The notes under the pieces were generated by a model. It did not search any database. It had not been told where the DNA came from and worked only from the letters and a program-made list of their open reading frames with translations. The position numbers were made by a program, and so were the translations under genes. Shown piece by piece: positions 1-6,865 of a DNA stretch of 17,649 nt. The stretch is from Candidatus Benthicola azotiphorus (GTDB lineage: Bacteria > Gemmatimonadota > Gemmatimonadetes > Palauibacterales > Palauibacteraceae). Location: contig CANPVW010000073.1 in the NCBI GenBank assembly GCA_947581745.1, positions 1-17,649 of the forward strand. The letters are read 5' to 3'. Within the stretch, counting starts at the first letter, position 1. Each line of letters opens with the position of its first letter.

Positions 1-43
1 CTCCGCGGCGGATTCCGGCGCCGGCCTCGGAGGGCTGAAGAGG

Positions 44-982
44 GTGGTCGGTCCGCGCCACGGGATCCCGGGAAGACGGGCGGGCGGCCTCGGCGCACTT
101 GTCGTCCTGGCTCTGGGCATCGCCATGGCCTGCGGCGGCTCCCCGGACGACGCGCTCGAGCGCGGTGACCGTCTGTACGGCGCGGGTCAGACGGACGCCG
201 CGATCGCCGAGTACCGCCTGGCCCTTCGGCAGCGGGGCGACGAGCCGGAGATTCTGCTTCGTCTCGGGGGTCTGTACGGCAAGAAGGGAGAGGTAGAGGC
301 ATCTCTCCGGTACATCCGTCGGCTCCTGGCGGAGGACTCCGCCTACAGCTTTCAGGCGGCGGATGTGCTGGCCGAGGCGGCCCGCGTCGCGCTGGAACGT
401 GGAGCGCCGGACAACATGGCCAGGGCGCTCGGGCCGGTGGAGCGACTGGGTATCGGGCTCATCCCCCCGGACCTCAGGCTGGCTCTCGCCCGGCACTACT
501 TCGGCCTGTCGGACTACGCTCGAGCCCTGCCCCTCTATCTGGGGGCAGCCGGGAGCGGTGAGACGGCTCCGGAGGTGGAGCTCGAGACGGCGCGCACGTT
601 CCAGGAACTCGGCGGCTGTCGGGAAGCGCTGGGCTACTTCGAGAGCTACCTGGCACGCGGAGGCTCCGCCGGCACGGATCGGTCGGGCGTGCGGTGGCAA
701 TACGGGAACTGCCTCTTCGCCGTGGCCGAGGAGGATCGGCGCGAAGGACAGTTCAGGGCCGCGGAAGGACACCTGAACACGCTGATCGAGCAGGGAGTGC
801 CGCGCACGCTGCTTGATCGGGCGCACTTCGACCGCGGCGAGATACTGCTCGCGCGGGGAGACTACCAGGATGCGGAGACCGACTTCCTGGCAGTGCTCGA
901 GCTCAACCCCGCGCGCAGTGGCCCGCTGGTGGCCATCGCGGAGGAGAGAATACGCGAAATCCGGTACGGATATCTGAGATAA
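44..982 (+). CDS. TPR-repeat lipoprotein of unknown function
   Basis: The 312-residue product starts with two arginines (R11, R12) and a hydrophobic stretch ending in A-M-A-C (Cys30). This resembles a lipoprotein signal, although the -3 residue is Ala rather than the usual Leu/Val/Ile. From about residue 35 the protein is a run of TPR-like helical pairs, seen best at about 37-100 and again near the C-terminus (about 265-300), where the A-x-x-D-F/Y and L-E-L-N-P signatures occur. The GTG start has GGAGGG (29-34) nine bases upstream. The frame stays open to the left edge, so a longer form cannot be fully excluded. The stop overlaps the bamD start (TAATG). By family, such proteins scaffold protein complexes. 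Its place before a BamD homologue suggests an envelope role, but this is inference. I do not recognise a specific named family. Confidence 0.8.
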   Translation: MVGPRHGIPGRRAGGLGALVVLALGIAMACGGSPDDALERGDRLYGAGQTDAAIAEYRLALRQRGDEPEILLRLGGLYGKKGEVEASLRYIRRLLAEDSAYSFQAADVLAEAARVALERGAPDNMARALGPVERLGIGLIPPDLRLALARHYFGLSDYARALPLYLGAAGSGETAPEVELETARTFQELGGCREALGYFESYLARGGSAGTDRSGVRWQYGNCLFAVAEEDRREGQFRAAEGHLNTLIEQGVPRTLLDRAHFDRGEILLARGDYQDAETDFLAVLELNPARSGPLVAIAEERIREIRYGYLR

Positions 983-1761
983 TGGGACGACCAGGGGGAC
1001 GAGGGGGAATACGCTTCACACCGCGCGCGGGCCTGGGCTGGTGTGCGTGGTCGGCGCTCTGGCTCTCCGCCTGCGCACCGGCGATGCCGCCGCAGAACGC
1101 CACTCCGCGGGGACGCTTCGACTGGTCTCTCGAGCGCTACGAGAACGGCAAGTACCACGATGCGATCCGAGGCTTGCGGGACCTTCTCGTCCGGGAGCCC
1201 CTGCATCCGACGGCGGACAGCGCCCGACTCCTGCTGGCCGAGTCGTATCTCAAGACCGATCAGGAGCTGCTGGCGGCCAACGAATTCCGGCAGCTTGCCA
1301 CTTCGCGTCCCAACAGCCCGCTGGCGGACGATGCGCAGCTCGGGGTGTGCCAGTCGTACTGGGCCGTGTCCCCCGACCTTCCGCGCGACCAGGACTTCAC
1401 GGAGAAGACGATCGAGGAGTGCACGAGGCTGCTCGAGTTCTATCCCCGCAGCGAGCTCGTCGGACAGGCGCGCGAGCTGGTCGCGGAGGCGAGGCAGAAG
1501 ATGGCGGCCAAGCAGATGAGAGTGGGCAAGTTCTACTACGACAGGGGCTTCCTTGAGTCGGCGATCATCTACTTCGAGAACATCCTGCAGACGTACCCCG
1601 AGGCGGACGTGATTCCGCAGACCCTCTTCATGCTGCACGACTGCTACGGACGGGTCGGGTTCCGCGCGGAGGCGGGGATGGTGAAGCAGCGCCTTCTGGA
1701 GCTCTATCCCGATTCACCGCAGGCGGCGGAGCTGGCGGAGAGCGAAGGTGACGGAGGCTGA
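982..1761 (+). CDS. bamD: Outer-membrane assembly lipoprotein BamD (YfiO family)
   Basis: This 259-residue lipoprotein has a clean lipobox L28-S29-A30-C31 after a hydrophobic segment, then five TPR-like helical pairs. Segments match the BamD/YfiO pattern: an early A-I-R-G-L-x-x-L repeat, the R-D-Q-D-F block before an E-E-C-x-R-L-L-E-F-Y-P repeat, and the K-F-Y-Y-D-R-G signature followed by A-I-I-Y-F-E-N-I-L-x-x-Y-P. In proteobacteria BamD sits on the periplasmic face of the outer membrane and, with BamA, folds and inserts beta-barrel proteins. The length is close to E. coli BamD (about 245). The ATG shares one base with the upstream TPR gene's stop, so the two are probably co-translated. No other Bam gene is in the window. 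Confidence 0.88.
   Translation: MGRPGGRGGIRFTPRAGLGWCAWSALWLSACAPAMPPQNATPRGRFDWSLERYENGKYHDAIRGLRDLLVREPLHPTADSARLLLAESYLKTDQELLAANEFRQLATSRPNSPLADDAQLGVCQSYWAVSPDLPRDQDFTEKTIEECTRLLEFYPRSELVGQARELVAEARQKMAAKQMRVGKFYYDRGFLESAIIYFENILQTYPEADVIPQTLFMLHDCYGRVGFRAEAGMVKQRLLELYPDSPQAAELAESEGDGG
1753..1757 (+). promoter_or_regulatory. Ribosome binding site that favours the later nadD start
   Basis: GGAGG lies five bases before GTG 1763 and inside the last codons of bamD, whose stop is 1759-1761. The upstream GTG at 1748 has only GGAG at 1737-1740. The later start gives an N-terminus of five residues before G-I-F-G-G-T, as is usual in NadD proteins. Confidence 0.6.
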
Positions 1762-1762
1762 C

Positions 1763-2338
1763 GTGCCGTTGCGTCTCGGTATCTTCGGTGGGACCTTCGA
1801 TCCGCCCCACATCGGGCATCTGGTCGTCGCGCAGGATGCCCTCGAGAGCCTCACGCTGGATCGGCTGCTCGTGATTCCGGCCGGACGTCCGCCGCATAGA
1901 GCGGCGGCCTTCGCCGAGGCCGAGCGTTTGGAGTTCGCGCGCCTCGCGTTCGCCGGCGACGAGCGGATCGAGGTCAGCGATGTCGAGGTGAGGCGCGAGG
2001 GCCCCTCGTGGACCGTGGACACCCTCGAGTGGGCCCGGACCGAGCTGAAGCCGTCCGAGCTGTTCCTGATCGTCGGCGCCGATCAGCTGGGGACGCTCGG
2101 CGGCTGGAGAGAGCCCGAGCGAATCCTGCGTCTCGCGCGGCTGGCGGTGATGACCCGGAACGGCGAGACGCTGGCCGAGACGGAATACCCGTACGAGATG
2201 ATCGAAGTCACCAGGGTCGATCTCTCCAGCACGCAGGTCCGGAAGAGACTGCGGGAGGGACGGTCCATTCGCTATATGGTGCCGGAGCATGTTCGACCGG
2301 CGGTCGAGCGCGCGTGGTCGGCACGAAGCACGGAGTAG
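1763..2338 (+). CDS. nadD: Nicotinate-nucleotide adenylyltransferase NadD
   Basis: NadD transfers AMP from ATP to nicotinate mononucleotide, making deamido-NAD in the cytoplasmic NAD biosynthesis pathway. The 191-residue product (B. subtilis NadD is 189) carries the nucleotidyltransferase signature G-T-F-D-P-P-H-I-G-H at residues 10-19. It also has the C-terminal S-S-T-x-V-R motif (155-160), which binds ATP phosphates. A conserved P-x-G-R-P-P-H loop (near residue 45) and an I-V-G-A-D-Q-L segment fit the NadD subfamily rather than CoaD. The alternative GTG at 1748 would add five residues. The gene starts one base after the bamD stop, and a 43-base gap separates it from secA. NadD often neighbours obgE/proA/rsfS, but none is present here. 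Confidence 0.95.
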   Translation: MPLRLGIFGGTFDPPHIGHLVVAQDALESLTLDRLLVIPAGRPPHRAAAFAEAERLEFARLAFAGDERIEVSDVEVRREGPSWTVDTLEWARTELKPSELFLIVGADQLGTLGGWREPERILRLARLAVMTRNGETLAETEYPYEMIEVTRVDLSSTQVRKRLREGRSIRYMVPEHVRPAVERAWSARSTE

Positions 2339-2381
2339 CGCGCCAGTCGGCGCGCGGCCGAGAAAAGGAAGATCGCGGCAC

Positions 2382-5300
2382 ATGTTGAAGGGATTGGTCC
2401 GGACGGTCGTGGGTACCCGCTTCCAGCGAGAGATGAAGCGGCTTCAGCCCATCGTAGATGAGATCAAGGTTCACGAGGAGCGCCTGTCCGAGGTGCCGGA
2501 GGCGGAGCTCCAGGAGCAGACGCAGCGGTTCCGCGAGCGGATCCGCGAACGGACCCGGGACCTGGAAGAGGAGATCCAGAAGCTCAGGGACGATCGGCGG
2601 CACACGGAGGACAGCTCCAGTCGCGCCGATCTGTCGGAACGTCTGAGCCAGGCCGAGGCCGAGCTTCAGGAGGCGACCGACGAGGTCCTGGACGAGCTGC
2701 TTCCGGAGGCCTTCGCCACGGTTCGGGAGGCGTGCCGTCGACTCCTCGGGAGCGAGATCGAGGTGACGGGGCGGCGGATGACGTGGGACATGGTTCCGTA
2801 CGACGTGCAGCTCATCGGCGGCATCGTGCTCCACCAGGGGAAGATCGCGGAAATGGCGACCGGCGAGGGAAAGACGCTGGTCGCGACGCTGCCTCTCTAC
2901 CTGAACGCCCTGCCGGGCAAGGGCGCGCACCTGGTCACCGTGAACAACTACCTGGCCCGGCGCGACTCCCAGTGGATGGGGACGATCTTCAAGTATCTCG
3001 GGCTCTCGGTCGGGTGCATCGACGACACCCAACCCGGGAGTGAAGTGCGGCGGGGCATGTACGGATGCGACATCACGTACGGCACGAACAACGAGTTCGG
3101 GTTCGACTATCTGCGCGACAACATGGTCGTCCGCCTGGAGGATAGGGTCCAGCGGGCGCACAACTACGCGATCATCGACGAGGTCGACTCCGTTCTGATC
3201 GACGAGGCCCGGACCCCGCTGATCATCAGCGGGCCGGTGGGGCAGGCGCAGGACCAGCAGGCCTACAAGAGATACAACGCCCAGGTCGCCAGCCTGGTCC
3301 GGAAGCAGACGGCCATCGTGAGCGAGCTGGTGGCCGAAGCTGAGACGGAGCTGGCCAAGCTGGAGGAAGGCGTCGAGGGCGCGAGCGAGTTCCACACGGG
3401 CAAGCAGCTCCTCGCGGCCCAGCGCGGCGCACCCAAGAACCGCCGCCTCATGAAGCTCCTCAACGAGACCGGCGTGAAGCAGCTGGTGCAGCGCACCGAG
3501 GCAGGGGTCATGCGCGAGAAGGCCATGGCCGAGATCGACGAGATGCTGCTGTTCACCACGGACGAGAAGGGGCACACGATCCAGATCAGCGACCGGGGAC
3601 AGGACATCCTGAGCCCGGGCGATCCGGATGCCTTCGTCGTGCCGGACATCTCGGAAGCGGTGAAGAAGGTCGAGGACGATGAGAAGCTGGGGCCCGACGA
3701 GAAGCGGGACCGGATCCAGCAGCTCGAGCGGGACTACGCGGAGAAGTCCGAGCGCCTGCACATCATCCACCAGCTCGTGAAAGCCCACGCGCTGTACGAG
3801 AAGGACGTGGAGTACGTCGTCGAAAACGGTGAAGTCGTTATCGTCGACGAGTTTACGGGCCGAAAGATGACGGGTCGACGGTGGAGCGACGGATTGCACC
3901 AGGCGGTCGAGGCGAAGGAGAACGTCAGCGTCCGGGGGGAGACCCAGACCCTCGCCACGATCACGATTCAGAACTACTTCCGCATGTACTCGAAGCTGGC
4001 CGGGATGACCGGTACGGCAGAGACGGAGGAAGGGGAGTTTCACGAGATCTACGGTCTCGAGGTCGTCGTCATCCCCACCAACCGGCCGGTGCGGCGGATG
4101 GACGACGAAGATCTGCTCTACAGGACCAAGCGCGAGAAGTTCGCGGCCCTTCTGGACGAGATCGAGCGCCTGCACAGACGGGGGCTGCCGATCCTGGTCG
4201 GCACCACGAGCGTGGACGTGTCCGAGAAGGTCTCTCGGATGCTGAAGCGACGGGGGCTGGAGCACCAGGTCCTGAACGCGAAGCAGCACGAGAGCGAGGC
4301 CGAGATCGTGGCGCAGGCGGGCCAGCCCGGCGCGATCACGATCGCCACGAACATGGCGGGGCGCGGAACCGACATCAAGCTGGGGGCGGCCCTGGTGAAA
4401 TGCAGGGTGTGCGGCATCCGCTCGGCGGAGCCGGCGTTCGGCCAGCTCGCGGAAGAAGAGGATTTGAGCCAGGAGCAGGTGAAGGTCCTCGGCTGCTACG
4501 TCGACCCGCCGTGCGGCCTGCAGATCCTGGGGACCGAACGGCATGAGTCGAGGCGCATCGACCGACAGCTCAGGGGTCGCTCGGGTCGCCAGGGAGATCC
4601 CGGCTCCAGCCGCTTCTTCCTCTCCCTGGAAGACGACCTGATGCGCCTGTTCGGCACCGAGCGCGTAGCGAAGGTGATGGACCGGCTCGGAGCGGAGGAA
4701 GGGGAGGTCATCACCCATCCCTGGATGACGAAGTCGATCGAGCGGGCCCAGCGGCGCGTGGAGCTCCAGAACTTCGAAGCCCGGAAGCGACTGCTGGAGT
4801 ACGACGACGTGATGAACCAGCAGCGAGAGGTCATCTACGATCTGCGCCTGTTCGGTCTCGAGGGAGGAGAGGACTTGAAGGGCGAGGCCTGGGAGATGAT
4901 CGAGCGGTCGGTCATCGAGCAGGTCGAATCGGTGATCGTGCCCGGCTCGCACGCCGACGAGTGGGATCTCGCCGGGCTGCGCCAGCGCCTCCTGCTGGAC
5001 TACTTCCTCGTGGCGACGTTCCTCCCGACCGACGAGATGGACCCTGCCGAGATCCCGTGGAAGGACACGGACGAGCTGACCGACGCGGTGCTCGACTTCG
5101 TGCACGGGGCCTATCATGACAAGCTAGAGACCTTCGGCGAGAACTGGGAACGGATCCTGAGCTTCATCGTCCTCTCGGTGATCGACGAGAAGTGGAAGGG
5201 CCACCTGTACGACCTGGATCACCTGCGGGAGTCGATCCGCTACCGGGCGTACGGGCAGCGCGATCCGCTGGTCGAGTACAAGAGGGAGGCGTACGCGGCC

Positions 5301-5684
5301 TTCGTCGACCTGATGCAGGACCTTCGCAAGAGCCTGTCCAACCTGTTCTTCAGGGCGCAGGTGGAGATGCGGCCAGCCCTCCGGCAGCAGCAGGTGAGCT
5401 CGATGAGCGGTCCCAGCGAACTGGCGGGGACGGGAAGCGCGATGGCGCCGGCGGGAGGATCCGTGTCCCGGTCGGGGCCGCCGCCGGCGGCCCGCAGGGC
5501 GGCTCCGGAGCTGGCGCCGACGGGGGTGGCGGCGACGGCGCTCAAGGAGCCGGAGGCGACGCCGATGCAGCAGGTCGTGCGGCCCGAGTCGCCGTTGCAG
5601 AGCGGCGAGGAAGTCGGACGCAACGATCCGTGCCCGTGCGGGAGCGGGAAGAAGTACAAGAAGTGCCACGGAAGGGTGGGATGA
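2382..5684 (+). CDS. secA: Preprotein translocase ATPase SecA, enlarged form
   Basis: SecA is the cytosolic motor that pushes preproteins through SecYEG. The 1100-residue product has Walker A G-E-G-K-T at 161-165, the DEVD box at 266-269, G-R-R-W-S-D-G at 498-504, the helicase motifs G-R-G-T-D-I-K-L and G-R-S-G-R-Q-G-D-P-G, and a C-terminal zinc finger C1084-x-C1086-x8-C1095-H1096 that in E. coli binds zinc and SecB or the ribosome. E. coli SecA is 901 residues. The extra length lies in three places: about 57 residues of charged coiled coil before Walker A, about 95 in the preprotein cross-linking domain (between 284 and 498), and about 35-40 in the second nucleotide domain. That last insert holds C674, C677, C705 and C711. 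ATG 2382 is chosen because it gives the usual M-L-x-x-L start and has AAGGAA (2365-2370) 11 bases upstream. An earlier in-frame ATG (2289) lies within nadD. A Pro/Ala-rich linker (about 1010-1070) precedes the finger. Confidence 0.98.
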   Translation: MLKGLVRTVVGTRFQREMKRLQPIVDEIKVHEERLSEVPEAELQEQTQRFRERIRERTRDLEEEIQKLRDDRRHTEDSSSRADLSERLSQAEAELQEATDEVLDELLPEAFATVREACRRLLGSEIEVTGRRMTWDMVPYDVQLIGGIVLHQGKIAEMATGEGKTLVATLPLYLNALPGKGAHLVTVNNYLARRDSQWMGTIFKYLGLSVGCIDDTQPGSEVRRGMYGCDITYGTNNEFGFDYLRDNMVVRLEDRVQRAHNYAIIDEVDSVLIDEARTPLIISGPVGQAQDQQAYKRYNAQVASLVRKQTAIVSELVAEAETELAKLEEGVEGASEFHTGKQLLAAQRGAPKNRRLMKLLNETGVKQLVQRTEAGVMREKAMAEIDEMLLFTTDEKGHTIQISDRGQDILSPGDPDAFVVPDISEAVKKVEDDEKLGPDEKRDRIQQLERDYAEKSERLHIIHQLVKAHALYEKDVEYVVENGEVVIVDEFTGRKMTGRRWSDGLHQAVEAKENVSVRGETQTLATITIQNYFRMYSKLAGMTGTAETEEGEFHEIYGLEVVVIPTNRPVRRMDDEDLLYRTKREKFAALLDEIERLHRRGLPILVGTTSVDVSEKVSRMLKRRGLEHQVLNAKQHESEAEIVAQAGQPGAITIATNMAGRGTDIKLGAALVKCRVCGIRSAEPAFGQLAEEEDLSQEQVKVLGCYVDPPCGLQILGTERHESRRIDRQLRGRSGRQGDPGSSRFFLSLEDDLMRLFGTERVAKVMDRLGAEEGEVITHPWMTKSIERAQRRVELQNFEARKRLLEYDDVMNQQREVIYDLRLFGLEGGEDLKGEAWEMIERSVIEQVESVIVPGSHADEWDLAGLRQRLLLDYFLVATFLPTDEMDPAEIPWKDTDELTDAVLDFVHGAYHDKLETFGENWERILSFIVLSVIDEKWKGHLYDLDHLRESIRYRAYGQRDPLVEYKREAYAAFVDLMQDLRKSLSNLFFRAQVEMRPALRQQQVSSMSGPSELAGTGSAMAPAGGSVSRSGPPPAARRAAPELAPTGVAATALKEPEATPMQQVVRPESPLQSGEEVGRNDPCPCGSGKKYKKCHGRVG

Positions 5685-5709
5685 TCCTGCGGGGGACGGT
5701 ACGCCCATT

Positions 5710-5757
5710 CGGAGCCTCCTTGCGGCAAAGCCGCTGCGGGGTCTCCTCGGGGCTCCG
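5710..5757 (+). repeat. Nested inverted repeat in the secA-radC gap
   Basis: A seven-base outer arm CGGAGCC (5710-5716) is complementary to GGCTCCG (5751-5757). Inside lies a tight hairpin GCGGC-AAA-GCCGC (5722-5734). No T-run follows, so it is not a classic intrinsic terminator. It may be a Rho-independent-like stop in a GC-rich genome, a dispersed REP-like palindrome, or a structured mRNA end. The rest of the 184-base gap (5685-5868) shows no gene. Confidence 0.5.
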
Positions 5758-5868
5758 CTAGATCCCCTGTCGGATCGTCCCGGCCCTTCCGGTGGAGTGC
5801 TGGATGAAGAGAGGGCAGCCGGCCGCCCAAGTTGACCCCCCGGTGATCCCGTGCCGCACCCTTCACCC

Positions 5869-6681
5869 ATGACCCCGTCCATCCGCGAGATCCCGTCCGA
5901 CGAGCGTCCCCGCGAGCGCCTCGCCGCGGGTCCCGCCAGCGCTCTGTCGTCCCGGGAGCTGCTCGCGGTCCTTCTCGGCTCCGGGGGCGCCGGTCGCACG
6001 GCGCTCGATCTCGCGTCGGAGGTGCTGGTGCGCTTCGGGGGATCGCTGCGGCAGCTCGGGGCCGCCGATCCGGGCGAGCTGTCCACGGCCCCCGGCATCG
6101 GGCCGGCCCGCGCCTGCACGCTCGTCGCGGCCTTCGAGCTGGGCCGTCGGGCGGCCGCCGAACCGGCTCGCCGCGACGGAAGGATCCAGGGCCCGGCCGA
6201 CGTCTTCCGGCGTCTCGGTCCGTCGCTACGGGACCGGAAGCAGGAGGAGTTCTGGGCTCTCTATCTCGACACGCAGAACCGGGTGGTGTGCGAGCGCTGC
6301 GTCACTGTGGGTCTGCTGAACTCGTCCCTGGTTCACCCTCGCGAGGTGTTCGCTCCGGCGATCGCCCGGGCCGCCGCCAGCGTGGTGCTCGCCCACAACC
6401 ACCCGAGCGGGGACCCCGATCCCTCACCGGAGGATCTGGAAGTGACGTGGCAGCTGGTGGAGAGCGGACGCCTGCTGGGAATCCCGGTCCGGGACCACAT
6501 CATCCTCGGCGACGGGAGGTTCGTGAGCCTGCTGGAGCGGGGACTGGTGCCGCCGGTCGGCTCAGAGACGCGGGTCAGAGCGGTTCCGGCAAACAGACAA
6601 GAGGCTGTGGGTACAGGACATTCGATCCTTGGTACGAGAGGCCGTTGCCTCGAATCTGCGGGAGGATTCTCAGGATCATGA
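5869..6681 (+). CDS. radC: RadC-family JAB/MPN-domain protein with extra C-terminal tail
   Basis: RadC (UPF0758) proteins have an N-terminal helix-hairpin-helix part and a C-terminal JAB1/MPN metalloprotease-like domain. Their biochemical role is still unclear, and the old link to recombination repair was not upheld. The start I-R-E-I-P-S-D-E-R-P-R-E-R-L matches family N-termini. A hairpin-helix G-I-G-P-A-R-A lies near residue 75. The metal-binding motif H176-N-H178-P-S-G-D182 is intact, as is the upstream V-H-P-R-E-V-F. Homology should end near L-L-E-R-G-L-V (about residue 226). Another 44 or so residues to the stop look non-conserved and rich in Ser/Gly/Arg. ATG 5869 gives the typical start; an in-frame GTG at 5851 is also possible. 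Neither has a strong Shine-Dalgarno site. Confidence 0.93.
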   Translation: MTPSIREIPSDERPRERLAAGPASALSSRELLAVLLGSGGAGRTALDLASEVLVRFGGSLRQLGAADPGELSTAPGIGPARACTLVAAFELGRRAAAEPARRDGRIQGPADVFRRLGPSLRDRKQEEFWALYLDTQNRVVCERCVTVGLLNSSLVHPREVFAPAIARAAASVVLAHNHPSGDPDPSPEDLEVTWQLVESGRLLGIPVRDHIILGDGRFVSLLERGLVPPVGSETRVRAVPANRQEAVGTGHSILGTRGRCLESAGGFSGS

Positions 6682-6776
6682 CAGTCTCCGGACCCAGCTG
6701 CGATCAATGGATCGTATGGTCCGGCGCTCCGTGGTGCTCACCTTCGCCGGTGGCCCTCGAAACCCCCCGTTCTTTC

Positions 6777-6805
6777 TTGGCGGCACGTGAGTTGCTCTCT
6801 ATGTT
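6777..6805 (+). promoter_or_regulatory. Candidate sigma70-type promoter for rel
   Basis: TTGGCG (6777-6782) and TATGTT (6800-6805) are exactly 17 bases apart. Each matches four of six consensus positions, and they sit in an AT-richer patch of an otherwise GC-rich gap. Transcription would start near 6812, giving a leader of about 55 bases or more. This is sequence resemblance only. Confidence 0.35.
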
Positions 6806-6821
6806 TCATCTTTCCGCGCCC

Positions 6822-6864
6822 CCTGCCGCATCGGCAGGCAGGGCAACTCCCGGCCGGTTCCGGG
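6822..6864 (+). other. Two hairpins in the rel leader
   Basis: CCTGCCG (6822-6828) pairs perfectly with CGGCAGG (6832-6838) over a CAT loop. CCCGG (6849-6853) pairs with CCGGG (6860-6864) over a six-base loop, ending one base before ATG 6866. They could influence translation of rel. The second stem would hinder initiation at ATG 6866 and so mildly favours GTG 6899. No known riboswitch class is recognised. Confidence 0.4.
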
Positions 6865-6865
6865 T

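Noticed and set aside
3..38. A possible tail of a preceding gene ending in TGA at 36-38
   Set aside because: Only 11 codons are visible and another frame is equally open to the edge, so it cannot be told from chance. It does fit a gene ending just before GTG 44.
2289..2381. Upstream extension of secA to ATG 2289
   Set aside because: It would overlap nadD by 50 bases, and the extra residues resemble no SecA N-terminus. ATG 2382 fits the family start.
2208..5117. A 969-codon open frame on the minus strand, antisense to secA
   Set aside because: It lies opposite the full set of SecA motifs. Long antisense frames are expected from GC-biased third positions, and its translation is rich in His, Asp, Val, Leu and Arg with no domain.
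5832..5868. TTGACC as the -35 element of a radC promoter
   Set aside because: No acceptable -10 hexamer occurs 16-18 bases downstream.
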